From the NCBI GenBank assembly GCA_002423025.1, contig DIUN01000036.1, positions 13,035 to 77,034 of the forward strand: a DNA stretch of 64,000 nucleotides, read 5' to 3'. The stretch is from Sphingomonadales bacterium UBA6157 (GTDB lineage: Bacteria; Pseudomonadota; Alphaproteobacteria; Sphingomonadales; Sphingomonadaceae). The translations under genes were made by a program, and so were the position numbers. The notes under the pieces were generated by a model. That model was not told the DNA's origin. It made no database searches and worked only from the letters and a program-made list of their open reading frames with translations. Positions 1 to 8,543 of the stretch are shown here, piece after piece (the first letter of the stretch is position 1; each line of letters begins with the position of its first letter).

Positions 1-1
1 C

Positions 2-868
2 TCCGGTGCGCGTCAGCTTGCCGTGGCCGAGCGCAGCCTCAAGCTGCAATCGGACGGCTTTGCCCTCACCGAGCGCCGGGTGGCAGCGGGGCGCGATTCA
101 CCACTCGATGCCGCCCGAGCCCGCGCCCAGCTGGAGGCGACACGCGCCACGCTTCCGGGTTTCGCCGCCAGCCGGCAAGCTGCACTGTTCCGCCTGGCGC
201 TGCTCACCGGCAAGCCGCCGGCCGAAGTGGATGCCCGCGCCGCCGCCTGCACCGCGCCGCCGCAGCTGCGCCAGCCGATCCCGGCCGGTGATGGCGCCGC
301 GCTGCTGAAGCGCCGGCCCGATGTGCGCCGCGCCGAACGCCAGCTGGCGGCCGCCACAGCGCGGATCAATGTCGCCATCGCCGATCTTTTCCCGCGCATC
401 AGCCTTGGCGGCTCGGTCTCGGGGCAGGGCGTCACACCCGGCGCGGCGCTGAGCAACCGCGGTTTTGCCTTCAGCATCGGGCCGTTGATCAGCTGGAGTT
501 TCCCCAACATCCTCGCCACCCGCGCCCGCATCGTCCAGTCCCGCGCTGGCGCAGAGGCGGCGTTGGCACAGTTTGATGGCAGCGTGCTGGCAGCGCTGCA
601 GGAGACGGAAACCGCGCTGAGCAACTATGCCGGCGGGCTTAACAGCAACACTGCGCTGCGTGCCGCGCGGGACGAGAGCGCCGAGGCGGCGCGCATCGTG
701 CGGCTGCGCTACGCGGCAGGGGCCGAGGGCTTTCTCGCCGTGCTGGATGCCGAGCGGACGATGGCAACGGCAGATGCGCAGCTTGCGGCGAGCGATGCCG
801 CCCTCACAACGGCGCAGATCGCGGTCTTCAAGGCGCTGGGTGGCGGCTGGGAAATGCCGGCCAGCTAA
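2..868 (+). CDS. Outer-membrane efflux lipoprotein, NodT/OprM family (5' end missing)
   Basis: This is the C-terminal ~288 residues of a TolC-like outer-membrane channel that serves an RND or MFS-type efflux pump; the reading frame is open to the window edge, so the start lies upstream. The diagnostic stretch is the second helical repeat, RRPDVRRAERQLAAATARI followed by NVAIADLFPRISLGGS, which is near-universal in the NodT/OprM family. The C-terminus carries the expected long helices (LQETETALSNYAGG) and ends with a short tail. The adaptor and inner-membrane pump are presumably to the left. Function is clear at family level; the exported substrate cannot be inferred. Confidence 0.9.
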   Translation, partial: SGARQLAVAERSLKLQSDGFALTERRVAAGRDSPLDAARARAQLEATRATLPGFAASRQAALFRLALLTGKPPAEVDARAAACTAPPQLRQPIPAGDGAALLKRRPDVRRAERQLAAATARINVAIADLFPRISLGGSVSGQGVTPGAALSNRGFAFSIGPLISWSFPNILATRARIVQSRAGAEAALAQFDGSVLAALQETETALSNYAGGLNSNTALRAARDESAEAARIVRLRYAAGAEGFLAVLDAERTMATADAQLAASDAALTTAQIAVFKALGGGWEMPAS

Positions 869-1479
869 GCTCGCGTCATCGCCAGCCGCAGGCCGAAGGC
901 AAGGAATACGCCGCCGGTCAGCCGGTCCATCACGGTCACCACACCGGGCCGGCGCAGCAGCTGGCCCATCGGCACGGTGGCGGCGATCAGCCCCGCGAAC
1001 CAAAGCGCGCTCAGCCCGACATGGATGGCGGCGAGCAGGAAAGAGAAACTGGCGACACTCTGCCCCGCCGGCACGAATTGCGGCAGGAAGGTGATGTAGA
1101 ATACACCGATCTTGGGGTTGAGCAGATTGGTCAGCAGCCCGCGCCGGAATGCCGTGATGGCATCGGCCTGCGCGGCTTCACTCTCGTCCGGCAGCACTGT
1201 TCTCGGCCGCAGCAGCAGCCAGACACCAATCCATAACAGATAGGCTGCTCCCGCCCATGTCAGCAGCCTGAAGGCCAGTGGCGAAGCAGCCAGGACTGCC
1301 GCCAGCCCCAATGAAACCGCCGCGCCCCAGGTGAGGCAGCCTAGTCCGATGCCCAGCGCGGCAAAGCTGGCGGATCGTGCTCCGTTTGCCGCTGCCGTGC
1401 GCAGCACCATGGCCGTATCCACCCCCGGCGTGACAGTGAGCACGGAGGCCGCCAGGATAAAGGCAATGAGCGCTTGCAT
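865..1479 (-). CDS. LysE/RhtB family amino acid exporter
   Basis: A ~204-residue inner-membrane protein with about six hydrophobic segments and the LysE-family N-terminus (FILAASVLTVTPGVDTAMVLRT, where TPGVD corresponds to the family TPGPD signature). The family exports amino acids or related metabolites by proton antiport. I chose the ATG at 1479 because the family fold begins at MQALIAFI; the frame extends further upstream but without family similarity. The stop codon overlaps the end of the convergent efflux gene by four bases. It is divergent from imuA, with about 115 bp between the two starts. The substrate is unknown. Confidence 0.85.
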   Translation of the reverse strand: MQALIAFILAASVLTVTPGVDTAMVLRTAAANGARSASFAALGIGLGCLTWGAAVSLGLAAVLAASPLAFRLLTWAGAAYLLWIGVWLLLRPRTVLPDESEAAQADAITAFRRGLLTNLLNPKIGVFYITFLPQFVPAGQSVASFSFLLAAIHVGLSALWFAGLIAATVPMGQLLRRPGVVTVMDRLTGGVFLAFGLRLAMTRA

Positions 1480-1577
1480 TACAGTCACTGTATTTCCCCG
1501 ATCGTCACTCAGTCTGGCGCAGGAATGGGGCGGCAATGCGCCCTTGGCTTGACTCTTCACGGGTCGCATCTGAAATA

Positions 1578-1592
1578 GAACATAACAAGAAC
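1578..1592 (+). promoter_or_regulatory. LexA (SOS) box, GAAC-N7-GAAC
   Basis: The sequence GAAC ATAACAA GAAC is an exact match to the alphaproteobacterial LexA operator (GTTC-N7-GTTC on the other strand). It ends two bases before the imuA ATG, so bound LexA would occlude the transcription start. Its position in front of the imuA-imuB-dnaE2 cassette, a known LexA regulon member in alphaproteobacteria, makes the assignment strong. Confidence 0.9.
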
Positions 1593-1594
1593 AC

Positions 1595-2347
1595 ATGAGT
1601 CGTGACGTCGCCTTTGCGCCTGCCCTTGCGGCACGGCCTGTCAGCCCCGCCGCAATGGCGCGGCTCGGGTTCGGCCATGCTGCGCTCGATGCTCGGCTGG
1701 AAGGTGGCCTGGTCGTGGCTGCGCTGCATGAGTTTTATGCTGCCAGCCCTGCCGATGGCGCTGCGGCAGCGGCGCTGGCCTTGATGCTGGCGCTGCGCTG
1801 TGAACGCCCTGGCCCAATCCTGTGGCTAGGGGAGGACAGGGAGCGGCTGGAGGGCCGGCTGCACGGGGCCGGGCTTGCTGAACTGGGCTGCGATCCGGCG
1901 CGGCTTCTGCTGGTGCAGGCGCCCGATACGCTGGCGCTGCTTCGCGCTGCTGCCGAAGCGGTTGCCTGTTCAGCCGCATGCGCTGTCATCATCGCCCCGT
2001 GCAGCAAGCCGGCGGCGCTCGACCTTACTGCATCGCGGCGGCTGGCGCTGGCGGTGGCGCGCTCGGGCGTGTTCACCCTGCTGGTTCGCGCCGGTACGCC
2101 GCTGCCCAGCGCCGCGCAGAGCCGATGGCAGGTGGCAGCGGCACCATCCACAGCGCTGGCAGCCAATGCGCCGGGGCTGCCGGCTTTCGAGATCGGCCTG
2201 CTCAGGCACCGTGGCGGCCTTGCCGCGTTCAGCCTGCAACTGGAGTGGAACCGTGAGCGCAGAGCCTTTGGACCGGTGTTTTCTGGCGCTGTTCCTGCCG
2301 CTGCTGCCGAGCGAGCGGGTTTTGCGGGCCGGCGCCGCGTCGCCTGA
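1595..2347 (+). CDS. imuA: ImuA, RecA-like SOS mutagenesis accessory protein
   Basis: First gene of the SOS translesion cassette. ImuA proteins are RecA/SulA-like and are needed with ImuB for DnaE2-dependent mutagenesis after DNA damage. The 250-residue product has the family start (GFGHAALDARLEGGLVVAALHEF) and the C-terminal block FSLQLEWNRERR that ends the conserved domain. An in-frame TAA lies 12 bases upstream, so the ATG at 1595 is the earliest possible start. No leader or Shine-Dalgarno fits between the LexA box and this ATG, so the transcript may be leaderless (inference). The gene overlaps imuB by 95 bases, coding in two frames. Confidence 0.9.
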   Translation: MSRDVAFAPALAARPVSPAAMARLGFGHAALDARLEGGLVVAALHEFYAASPADGAAAAALALMLALRCERPGPILWLGEDRERLEGRLHGAGLAELGCDPARLLLVQAPDTLALLRAAAEAVACSAACAVIIAPCSKPAALDLTASRRLALAVARSGVFTLLVRAGTPLPSAAQSRWQVAAAPSTALAANAPGLPAFEIGLLRHRGGLAAFSLQLEWNRERRAFGPVFSGAVPAAAAERAGFAGRRRVA

Positions 2348-3779
2348 TGTACCGTTCGCATTGGTGGAGAAGCAGCGCGGGAGCATGGTTCTCGCCGCGG
2401 TCGATGCGCGGGCTATCGCGCTCGGTCTTGCGCCCGGCCTGCGCCTTGCCGATGCAAGGGCTCGCGTGCCGGAGTTGGCCGCGCTGCCCTGTGCGCCGGC
2501 ACAGGATGCCGCCTTGCTGGACTGGCTGGCCGAGGCCTGCGATCGCTACACGCCCATGGTGGCTACCGCTCCACCGCAGGGCCTGCTCCTCGACATCACT
2601 GGCTGTTGCCATAGTTATGCCAGCGCCGCTGCGCTTGCCAGGGATGCAGAAGCTCGCCTGGCCCGGCTCGGCCTTACCGCTCGCACGGCGCTGGCCGGCA
2701 CCCCGGAAGCGGCGCTGGCGCTGGCGGAATTCGGCGTTGCCGAGGCTGGGCTGCTGCCGCTCGCCGCCCTTGCCGCCGAGCCGGCCACTGAGCTGGCGTT
2801 GCGCCGCGCCGGTCTGCGCAGCCTGACGGATGTCGCGCGTCAGCCATCGCCGGCGCTAGCCGCGCGCTTTGGTGCTGCCTTGGTCGAGCGGCTGGCGCGG
2901 CTGCTCGGGCAAGTGGACAGTCGCATCACCCCGCGCCGCCACATCGCCAGTGTCGCCGCGGAGCAGCGCTTCGCCGCACCGTTGGTCCACAGCGAGGCGG
3001 CCCTCGCGGCCATCGAGGCCCTGGCGCTTCGCTGTTCCGTCACGCTTGCCGAGCGCGGGCAGGGCGGCCGGCGCTTTGCCGCCGCGCTGTTCCGTGCCGA
3101 TGGCCATGTCGCGCACCTCGCTGTCAGCACGGCGGCCCCGGTACGGGACCCAAAGTTGCTTATCCGGCTGCTGCGCGAGCGCATCGGCGCGCTGGCGGAT
3201 CCACTCGATCCCGGCTTCGGTTATGATCTCATCCGGCTGGAAGTACCCGAGGTCGCGCCGCTTGCCGCCAGTCAGTTGCAGCTTGAAGGCGGTAGCCTTG
3301 CCGATGCCGAGTTGATGGCACTGGTGGACCGGCTCGGTGTACGGCTTGGCACCGGCCGGATACGCCGCCTCTGCGCCGGAGACAGTCATATTCCCGAGCA
3401 AGCGGCCTTCGAGCTGCCGTTCGCCAGTGCTGGAGCCAGTGCCGGCAGCGCATTCTGGCCTTCACTGCTTTCCGGGGAGCCGCCGTCGCGCCCGCTCAAG
3501 CTGTTCGATCCGCCGCAGTCCATCGAGGTGCTGGCGGAGGTGCCCGATGGCCCGCCGCGCCGCTTCCGTTGGCGGCGTCAGGTGCATGATGTGGTGCGCC
3601 AGGAAGGTCCGGAGCGCATCGCGGCGCAATGGTGGCGGCGTGCCGATGGCGCGGGGCTCACTCGCGATTATTACCGCGTGGAAGACGCTGCCGGCCATCG
3701 CTTCTGGCTGTTCCGCCATGGTCTTTATGGCACGGAGAAGCCCAGCCCCGGCTGGTATCTGCATGGGCTGTTCGCATGA
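2253..3779 (+). CDS. imuB: ImuB, Y-family polymerase-like protein (catalytically degenerate)
   Basis: A 508-residue Y-family polymerase homologue that acts as a hub linking ImuA, the beta clamp and DnaE2. The GTG at 2253 is chosen because it follows GGAG with a 7-base spacer and because the family fold begins just after it (CFLALFLPLLPSERV). The catalytic acidic residue of true Y-family polymerases is absent at this position, as is usual for ImuB. The palm motif LDITGCCHSY, a thumb/HhH region and the ImuB-specific C-terminus (RDYYRVEDAAGHRFWLFRHG) are present. The stop overlaps the dnaE2 ATG (ATGA), indicating translational coupling. Confidence 0.9.
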   Translation: MSAEPLDRCFLALFLPLLPSERVLRAGAASPDVPFALVEKQRGSMVLAAVDARAIALGLAPGLRLADARARVPELAALPCAPAQDAALLDWLAEACDRYTPMVATAPPQGLLLDITGCCHSYASAAALARDAEARLARLGLTARTALAGTPEAALALAEFGVAEAGLLPLAALAAEPATELALRRAGLRSLTDVARQPSPALAARFGAALVERLARLLGQVDSRITPRRHIASVAAEQRFAAPLVHSEAALAAIEALALRCSVTLAERGQGGRRFAAALFRADGHVAHLAVSTAAPVRDPKLLIRLLRERIGALADPLDPGFGYDLIRLEVPEVAPLAASQLQLEGGSLADAELMALVDRLGVRLGTGRIRRLCAGDSHIPEQAAFELPFASAGASAGSAFWPSLLSGEPPSRPLKLFDPPQSIEVLAEVPDGPPRRFRWRRQVHDVVRQEGPERIAAQWWRRADGAGLTRDYYRVEDAAGHRFWLFRHGLYGTEKPSPGWYLHGLFA

Positions 3780-6700
3780 TGCCGGCCTATGCCGAGCTTG
3801 CCGCTGCTACGCACTTCACATTCCTGCGCGGTGCATCCTCGCCCGAAGCGATGGTGGCGGCGGCGCTGGCGCTCGGCCATACAGGCATCGGCATTGCGGA
3901 CAGGAACAGCGTGGCCGGCGTTGTCCGCGCCCATGTCGCTTTGCGCGAGGCAGTGGCGGAAGCGCAGGACGCAGCGCTGTCCTTCAAACTCGTGGTGGGC
4001 GCCCGGCTGGTGTTTGCCGATGGCACGCCTGATGTCATTGCCTATCCGGCCACCCGGCATGGCTGGGGCCGGCTCTGCCGCCTGCTGACTCTGGGCAATC
4101 GCCGCGCCGAAAAGGGCAGCTGCATCCTCCACCTTGCCGATCTGCTGGCACATCTGGAGGATCTGCTGCTCATCATGGTGCCGCCCGAGGCCCTTGCCCT
4201 GCTGTTGCCCGGCCTTGTGGAGCTTGCCGCCGCCGCGCCCCATCGGCTCTGGCTGGGCACTGCCATGCCGCGCAACGGGCGGGACCGGCGCCGCCTTGCC
4301 ATGCTGCGCAAGGCGGGTGGCGCGGTGCCACTGATCGCCATCAACGATGCGCTTTATGCCGGTCCCGAGCAGCGACGCTTGCATGATGTGCTCACCTGCA
4401 TTGCGGAAAAGACCACGCTGGCCGAGGCTGGCCGACGCCTCGCGCCCAATGCCGAGCGGTACCTGAAGGCGCCTGCGGAAATGGCCAGGCTGTTCGCCGA
4501 TTGCCCCGAGGCGCTGGCCGAGACGCAGCGGCTGCTGGCGCGCGTGCATTTTTCGCTCGATCAGTTGCGTTATGAATATCCGCATGAGCCGGTGCCCGCT
4601 GGCCATAGCCCGCAAGGCTGGCTGGAAACCCTCACCATGCAAAAGGCCGGGGAGCGCTGGCCCGGCGGCATCCCGCCAGCCGTGCAAGCGCTGCTCACCG
4701 AGGAATTCCGCATCATCGCCAAGGCCGGCTATGCGCCCTACTTCCTCACCGTGCACGATATCGTGCAGTTTGCGCAGGGGCGCGGAATCCTGTGCCAGGG
4801 GCGTGGCTCGGCGGCCAATTCGGCAGTGTGCTACGTGCTTGGCATCACCGCTGTCGATCCGGCAAAGCACAACCTGCTGTTCTCGCGCTTCATCTCGGAG
4901 GAGCGCCGCGAGCCGCCCGACATCGATGTCGATTTCGAGCATGAGCGCCGCGAGGAGGTGATGCAGTACATCTATGCCCGCTATGGCCGTGAGCGCGCGG
5001 GCATTGCCGCCACTGTCATCCACTACCGTCCGCGCAGCGCGGTGCGTGAGGTCGGCAAGGTCCTCGGCCTGTCGGAGGACATGACGGCGCGGCTCACCGG
5101 CACGGTGTGGGGGAGCTTTGCCAGCCATATGGAAAAGCGCCGCTTTGCTGAAGCCGGGCTTGATCCGGAGAGCCGCGAGATTGCCCGGCTGGGCGAGTTG
5201 GTCGGGCAGATCATGGGGTTCCCGCGCCACCTCTCCCAGCACGTCGGCGGCTTTGTGCTGACACAGGACAGGCTGGACGAGACTGTGCCGATCCATAATG
5301 CCGCCATGCCGGACCGCACTTTCATCGAATGGGACAAGGACGATATCGACGCGCTTGGCCTGATGAAGGTCGATGTGCTGGCGCTTGGCATGCTCAGCTG
5401 CATCCGCAAGGCCTTTGCGCTCATCGCAACGCACATCGGCAAGCAATATACGCTGGACAATGTGCCCGATGAAGCACCCGACGTGTTCGACATGCTGTGC
5501 CGGGGGGACAGTATCGGCGTCTTCCAGGTGGAGAGCCGGGCGCAGATCAACATGCTGCCGCGCCTGCGCCCACGAGAATTCTACGATCTCGTCATCCAGG
5601 TGGCGATCGTTCGTCCCGGCCCTATCCAGGGAGACATGGTGCACCCCTATCTGCGCCGCCGCCAAGGCCGCGAGGCCGTGCATTTTCCGGCGCCGGCGCC
5701 GCCGCACCCGGCCGATGAGCTTCGCCAGGTGCTCGGCAAGACGCTAGGCGTGCCGCTGTTCCAGGAGCAAGCGATGAAGCTGGCGATCACCGCCGCCAAT
5801 TTCACGCCCTCCGAGGCCAACCAGTTGCGCCGCGCCATGGCGACCTTCCGCAACCTCGGCACCATGGGCACTTTCGAGCGCAAGCTGGTGGAGGGCATGG
5901 TGGCGCGCGGCTATGAGCGTGAGTTCGCCGAGCGCTGCTTCCGTCAGATCCAGGGCTTTGGCAGCTATGGCTTCCCCGAGAGCCATGCGCTGGCCTTTGC
6001 CCGGTTGGTGTGGGTCTCGTCCTATCTCAAGTGCCGCTACCCGGCGGTCTTTGCTGCAGCGCTGCTCAACTCGCAGCCGATGGGCTTTTATGCTCCCGCC
6101 CAGATCGTGCGTGATGCCCGCGAGCATGGCGTCGAGGTGCGCCCTGTCGATGTGAACCACAGCGGCTGGGACAATGCGCTCGAGGGCGCCGCGCTGCGGC
6201 TGGGCTTTCGCCAGATCACCGGATTTCGAGAGATATGGGCCGGCAGCATCGAGGCGGCGCGACCCTTTGATTCGATGGAGGCACTGGCCCGTCATGCTGC
6301 GCTTCCGCCGCGCGCGCTGCGGCTGCTGGCGGATGCCGATGCCTGTGGCTCGCTGGGGCTTGACCGCCGCGCTGCGGCCTGGGAGGCGCAGCGCACGCCG
6401 GGCGCCAGCCTGCCACTGTTCGCTGCGGCCGATGCGCGCGAGCTTGGTCAGGAGGCGGCGGCAGACCTGCCGTTGCTCACTCCCGGCGAGCAGGTGGCGG
6501 CTGATTATCAGACGCTGCGGCTCTCGCTCAAGGCGCACCCGATGGCGCTGGTGCGTGAGGCTCTGGCTGGAGAGCGGGTGCTGAGCTGCGAAGGCTTCAG
6601 CGTGGCAAGGGCTGGCGCGCGGGTGCAGGTGGCCGGCGTCGTGCTGGTCCGTCAGCGGCCGGGCAACGGCAATGCCATTTTCGTGACCCTGGAGGACGAA

Positions 6701-7012
6701 ACTGGTGTGGCAAATGTCGTTATCTGGGCGCGGCTGTTTGAAGTTTATCGCCGCCCCATTATGGCGGCGCGGCTGATGCTGGTGGAAGGCGAGGTGCAGC
6801 GTAGCCCGGAAGGCGTGGTGCACCTGATGGCCAGCCGCATCACGGATCGCAGCGCCCTGCTCGACCGGCTCTCGGAGGGCCATGAGAGCCGGCCCCAACT
6901 GTCCCGCAGTGACGAGTTCCTCCACCCGGACCAGCCAAGCCAGCACCCCGGCAGCCGCGCCCGCCATCCGCGCGATGTCCGCATCCTGCCGCCACCACGG
7001 GACTTTCATTGA
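3776..7012 (+). CDS. dnaE2: DnaE2, error-prone DNA polymerase III alpha subunit
   Basis: A 1078-residue C-family polymerase that performs SOS-induced translesion synthesis with ImuA and ImuB. Domain order: N-terminal PHP domain (YAELAAATHFTFLRGASSPE, then IADRNSVAGVVRAH), palm/fingers with PPDIDVDFEHERREEVMQYI (catalytic acidic residues) and GSAANSAVCYVLGIT, then a C-terminal OB-fold (FVTLEDETGVANVVIW). The C-terminus RNVRxxPxxRDFH-like (RDVRILPPPRDFH) is typical of DnaE2. The start is the ATG overlapping the imuB stop; a second ATG follows directly and cannot be excluded. Length matches the family and no intein or frameshift is visible. Confidence 0.95.
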   Translation: MMPAYAELAAATHFTFLRGASSPEAMVAAALALGHTGIGIADRNSVAGVVRAHVALREAVAEAQDAALSFKLVVGARLVFADGTPDVIAYPATRHGWGRLCRLLTLGNRRAEKGSCILHLADLLAHLEDLLLIMVPPEALALLLPGLVELAAAAPHRLWLGTAMPRNGRDRRRLAMLRKAGGAVPLIAINDALYAGPEQRRLHDVLTCIAEKTTLAEAGRRLAPNAERYLKAPAEMARLFADCPEALAETQRLLARVHFSLDQLRYEYPHEPVPAGHSPQGWLETLTMQKAGERWPGGIPPAVQALLTEEFRIIAKAGYAPYFLTVHDIVQFAQGRGILCQGRGSAANSAVCYVLGITAVDPAKHNLLFSRFISEERREPPDIDVDFEHERREEVMQYIYARYGRERAGIAATVIHYRPRSAVREVGKVLGLSEDMTARLTGTVWGSFASHMEKRRFAEAGLDPESREIARLGELVGQIMGFPRHLSQHVGGFVLTQDRLDETVPIHNAAMPDRTFIEWDKDDIDALGLMKVDVLALGMLSCIRKAFALIATHIGKQYTLDNVPDEAPDVFDMLCRGDSIGVFQVESRAQINMLPRLRPREFYDLVIQVAIVRPGPIQGDMVHPYLRRRQGREAVHFPAPAPPHPADELRQVLGKTLGVPLFQEQAMKLAITAANFTPSEANQLRRAMATFRNLGTMGTFERKLVEGMVARGYEREFAERCFRQIQGFGSYGFPESHALAFARLVWVSSYLKCRYPAVFAAALLNSQPMGFYAPAQIVRDAREHGVEVRPVDVNHSGWDNALEGAALRLGFRQITGFREIWAGSIEAARPFDSMEALARHAALPPRALRLLADADACGSLGLDRRAAAWEAQRTPGASLPLFAAADARELGQEAAADLPLLTPGEQVAADYQTLRLSLKAHPMALVREALAGERVLSCEGFSVARAGARVQVAGVVLVRQRPGNGNAIFVTLEDETGVANVVIWARLFEVYRRPIMAARLMLVEGEVQRSPEGVVHLMASRITDRSALLDRLSEGHESRPQLSRSDEFLHPDQPSQHPGSRARHPRDVRILPPPRDFH

Positions 7013-7033
7013 GGCGGATTGAATCGAGGGCGG

Positions 7034-7459
7034 TCATTCCGGCAATATCAGGCTGCCATCCGGCCCCAGTGCGATGAACGGGTTGTGCGCCACCTCCCAT
7101 GGGTGCCCGTCCGGATCACAGAAATAGCCCGAATAGCCGCCCCAGAACGCCTCGGAGGCCGGCTTTTGCAGGCTCGCGCCGTTGGCCACGGCCTCCGCCA
7201 GCACCGCGTCCACGGCGGCGCGGCTCGCAACATTGTGCGCCAGCGTGAAGCCGCCAAAGCCCGGGCCGCGGTCTGCCATGCTGCAATCCTCGGCGAGTGC
7301 TGCGAATGGATAGAGCGCCAGCGCCATGCCGCCGGCCTGGAAGAAGGCGATTCCCTCGGTCTCGCGCATCCGCCGCTGCCAGCCCATTGCCTCCCAGAAC
7401 CGCACGGCGCGCGGCAGATCGTCGGTTCCCAGAGTGACGATGCTGATGCGTTGGTCCAT
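7034..7459 (-). CDS. VOC family (glyoxalase/bleomycin-resistance fold) protein
   Basis: A 141-residue protein with the vicinal-oxygen-chelate fold: N-terminal ISIVTLGTDDLPRAVRFWEAMGW and C-terminal GYFCDPDGHPWEVAHNP, the two halves of a betaalphabetabetabeta repeat. Family members include lyases, dioxygenases and resistance proteins, and the fold does not fix the reaction. The ATG at 7459 is preferred because AGGAG lies 8 bases upstream; an in-frame GTG three codons earlier overlaps that site. It is divergent from the oxidoreductase at 7495 with only 35 bases between starts, so the two may share regulation. Confidence 0.85.
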   Translation of the reverse strand: MDQRISIVTLGTDDLPRAVRFWEAMGWQRRMRETEGIAFFQAGGMALALYPFAALAEDCSMADRGPGFGGFTLAHNVASRAAVDAVLAEAVANGASLQKPASEAFWGGYSGYFCDPDGHPWEVAHNPFIALGPDGSLILPE

Positions 7460-7494
7460 GGTGCGCACTCCTGAAACGATACGGAGATGGTCGC

Positions 7495-8502
7495 ATGGCG
7501 GCGGGGGAAATGGAACGGATCGTTCTGGCGCGGCACATCGCCGGCCTGCCGACTCCGGCGGATTTCCGCCTTGAGCGCCTACCCATCCCGGCGCTGGAGG
7601 AGGGGCAGCTGCTCATTCGCAACAGCTTTGTCTCCTGTGATCCCGGCACCCGTTCGCGGCTCTCGCCGGGCGCCAGCTATGCGCCGCCGCTGGCGCCCGG
7701 CGCGCCGGTGGATGGCTTTTGCGTGGGCACGGTGGTGGAAAGCCGCAACCCGCGCTTTGCGGTGGGTGACAGGGTGACAGCCACCGGCTGGTCCACGCAC
7801 GTCATCAGCAATGGCCGCGGCTATGTGCTCAAGCTGCCGGCGCTCGCTGTTCCGGAGAGCCTGTGGATCGGGCTGCTCGGCGTGCCGGGGATGACAGCGT
7901 GGTTCGGCCTCAAGCGCGTCGCGGCACTGGCGGCAGGCGAGCGCGTGCTCATCACATCGGCCGCCGGCCCGGTCGGAGCAACAGCGGGGCAGCTTGCCAA
8001 GCTTTGGGGTGCATCTGAAGTTGTCGGTATCGCCGGCGGCGCGGAAAAATGTGCCTGGCTGCGCAGCATCGGCTTTGACCATGCGGTTGATTACAAGGCC
8101 GCGGATTTCGAAGCGCAGTTCGCAGCGGCCGCTGCTCCGGGTTTTGACGTGATGTTCGACAATGTCGGCAACGCCATGATCGACCGGGCGCTGCTGTTCA
8201 TGAAGCTGCGTGGCCGCATCGTCATGTCCGGCCAGGTGGCGGACTACAGCACCCCCGAGGGCGCAGTGCCCGGCATCGTCAATACCCGCGAGTTCATCGG
8301 CAAGCGGCTGCGCATGGAAGGGCTGCTGGTGTTTGATGACCTGCCGGGCTTTGCAGCCGCGCAGGCCGAGATGGCGGCGCTCATCGAGGCCGGCACGCTG
8401 CAGTATCGCGAGGAGATTTTCGAAGGGCTGGCCAGCCTTCCCGAGGCCTTTTGTGGCCTGTTCACCGGCGCCAGCTTCGGGCGGCGGCTGGTCAAGCTCT
8501 GA
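7495..8502 (+). CDS. NADP-dependent zinc-free MDR oxidoreductase (PTGR/CurA-like)
   Basis: A 335-residue medium-chain dehydrogenase/reductase of the zinc-free group that reduces alpha,beta-unsaturated carbonyls with NADPH. Supporting motifs are the N-terminal FVSCDPGTRSRL (family SxDPxxR), the GMTAWFGL stretch, the nucleotide-binding loop ITSAAGPVGATAGQLAK and FDNVGN. No structural or catalytic zinc cysteines are seen. Start: ATG with GGAG 8 bases upstream; a second in-frame ATG five codons later is possible. The natural substrate is unknown; PTGR and curcumin reductase are relatives, not claims of activity. Confidence 0.85.
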   Translation: MAAGEMERIVLARHIAGLPTPADFRLERLPIPALEEGQLLIRNSFVSCDPGTRSRLSPGASYAPPLAPGAPVDGFCVGTVVESRNPRFAVGDRVTATGWSTHVISNGRGYVLKLPALAVPESLWIGLLGVPGMTAWFGLKRVAALAAGERVLITSAAGPVGATAGQLAKLWGASEVVGIAGGAEKCAWLRSIGFDHAVDYKAADFEAQFAAAAAPGFDVMFDNVGNAMIDRALLFMKLRGRIVMSGQVADYSTPEGAVPGIVNTREFIGKRLRMEGLLVFDDLPGFAAAQAEMAALIEAGTLQYREEIFEGLASLPEAFCGLFTGASFGRRLVKL

Positions 8503-8543
8503 CAAGCAGTGCAGGGGAGCATCCGCATTCTCGAGGTCGCCGC

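Noticed and set aside
2253..3779. A DinB-type DNA polymerase IV
   Set aside because: The N-terminal catalytic Asp is absent and the gene sits between imuA and dnaE2, so ImuB is the right call.
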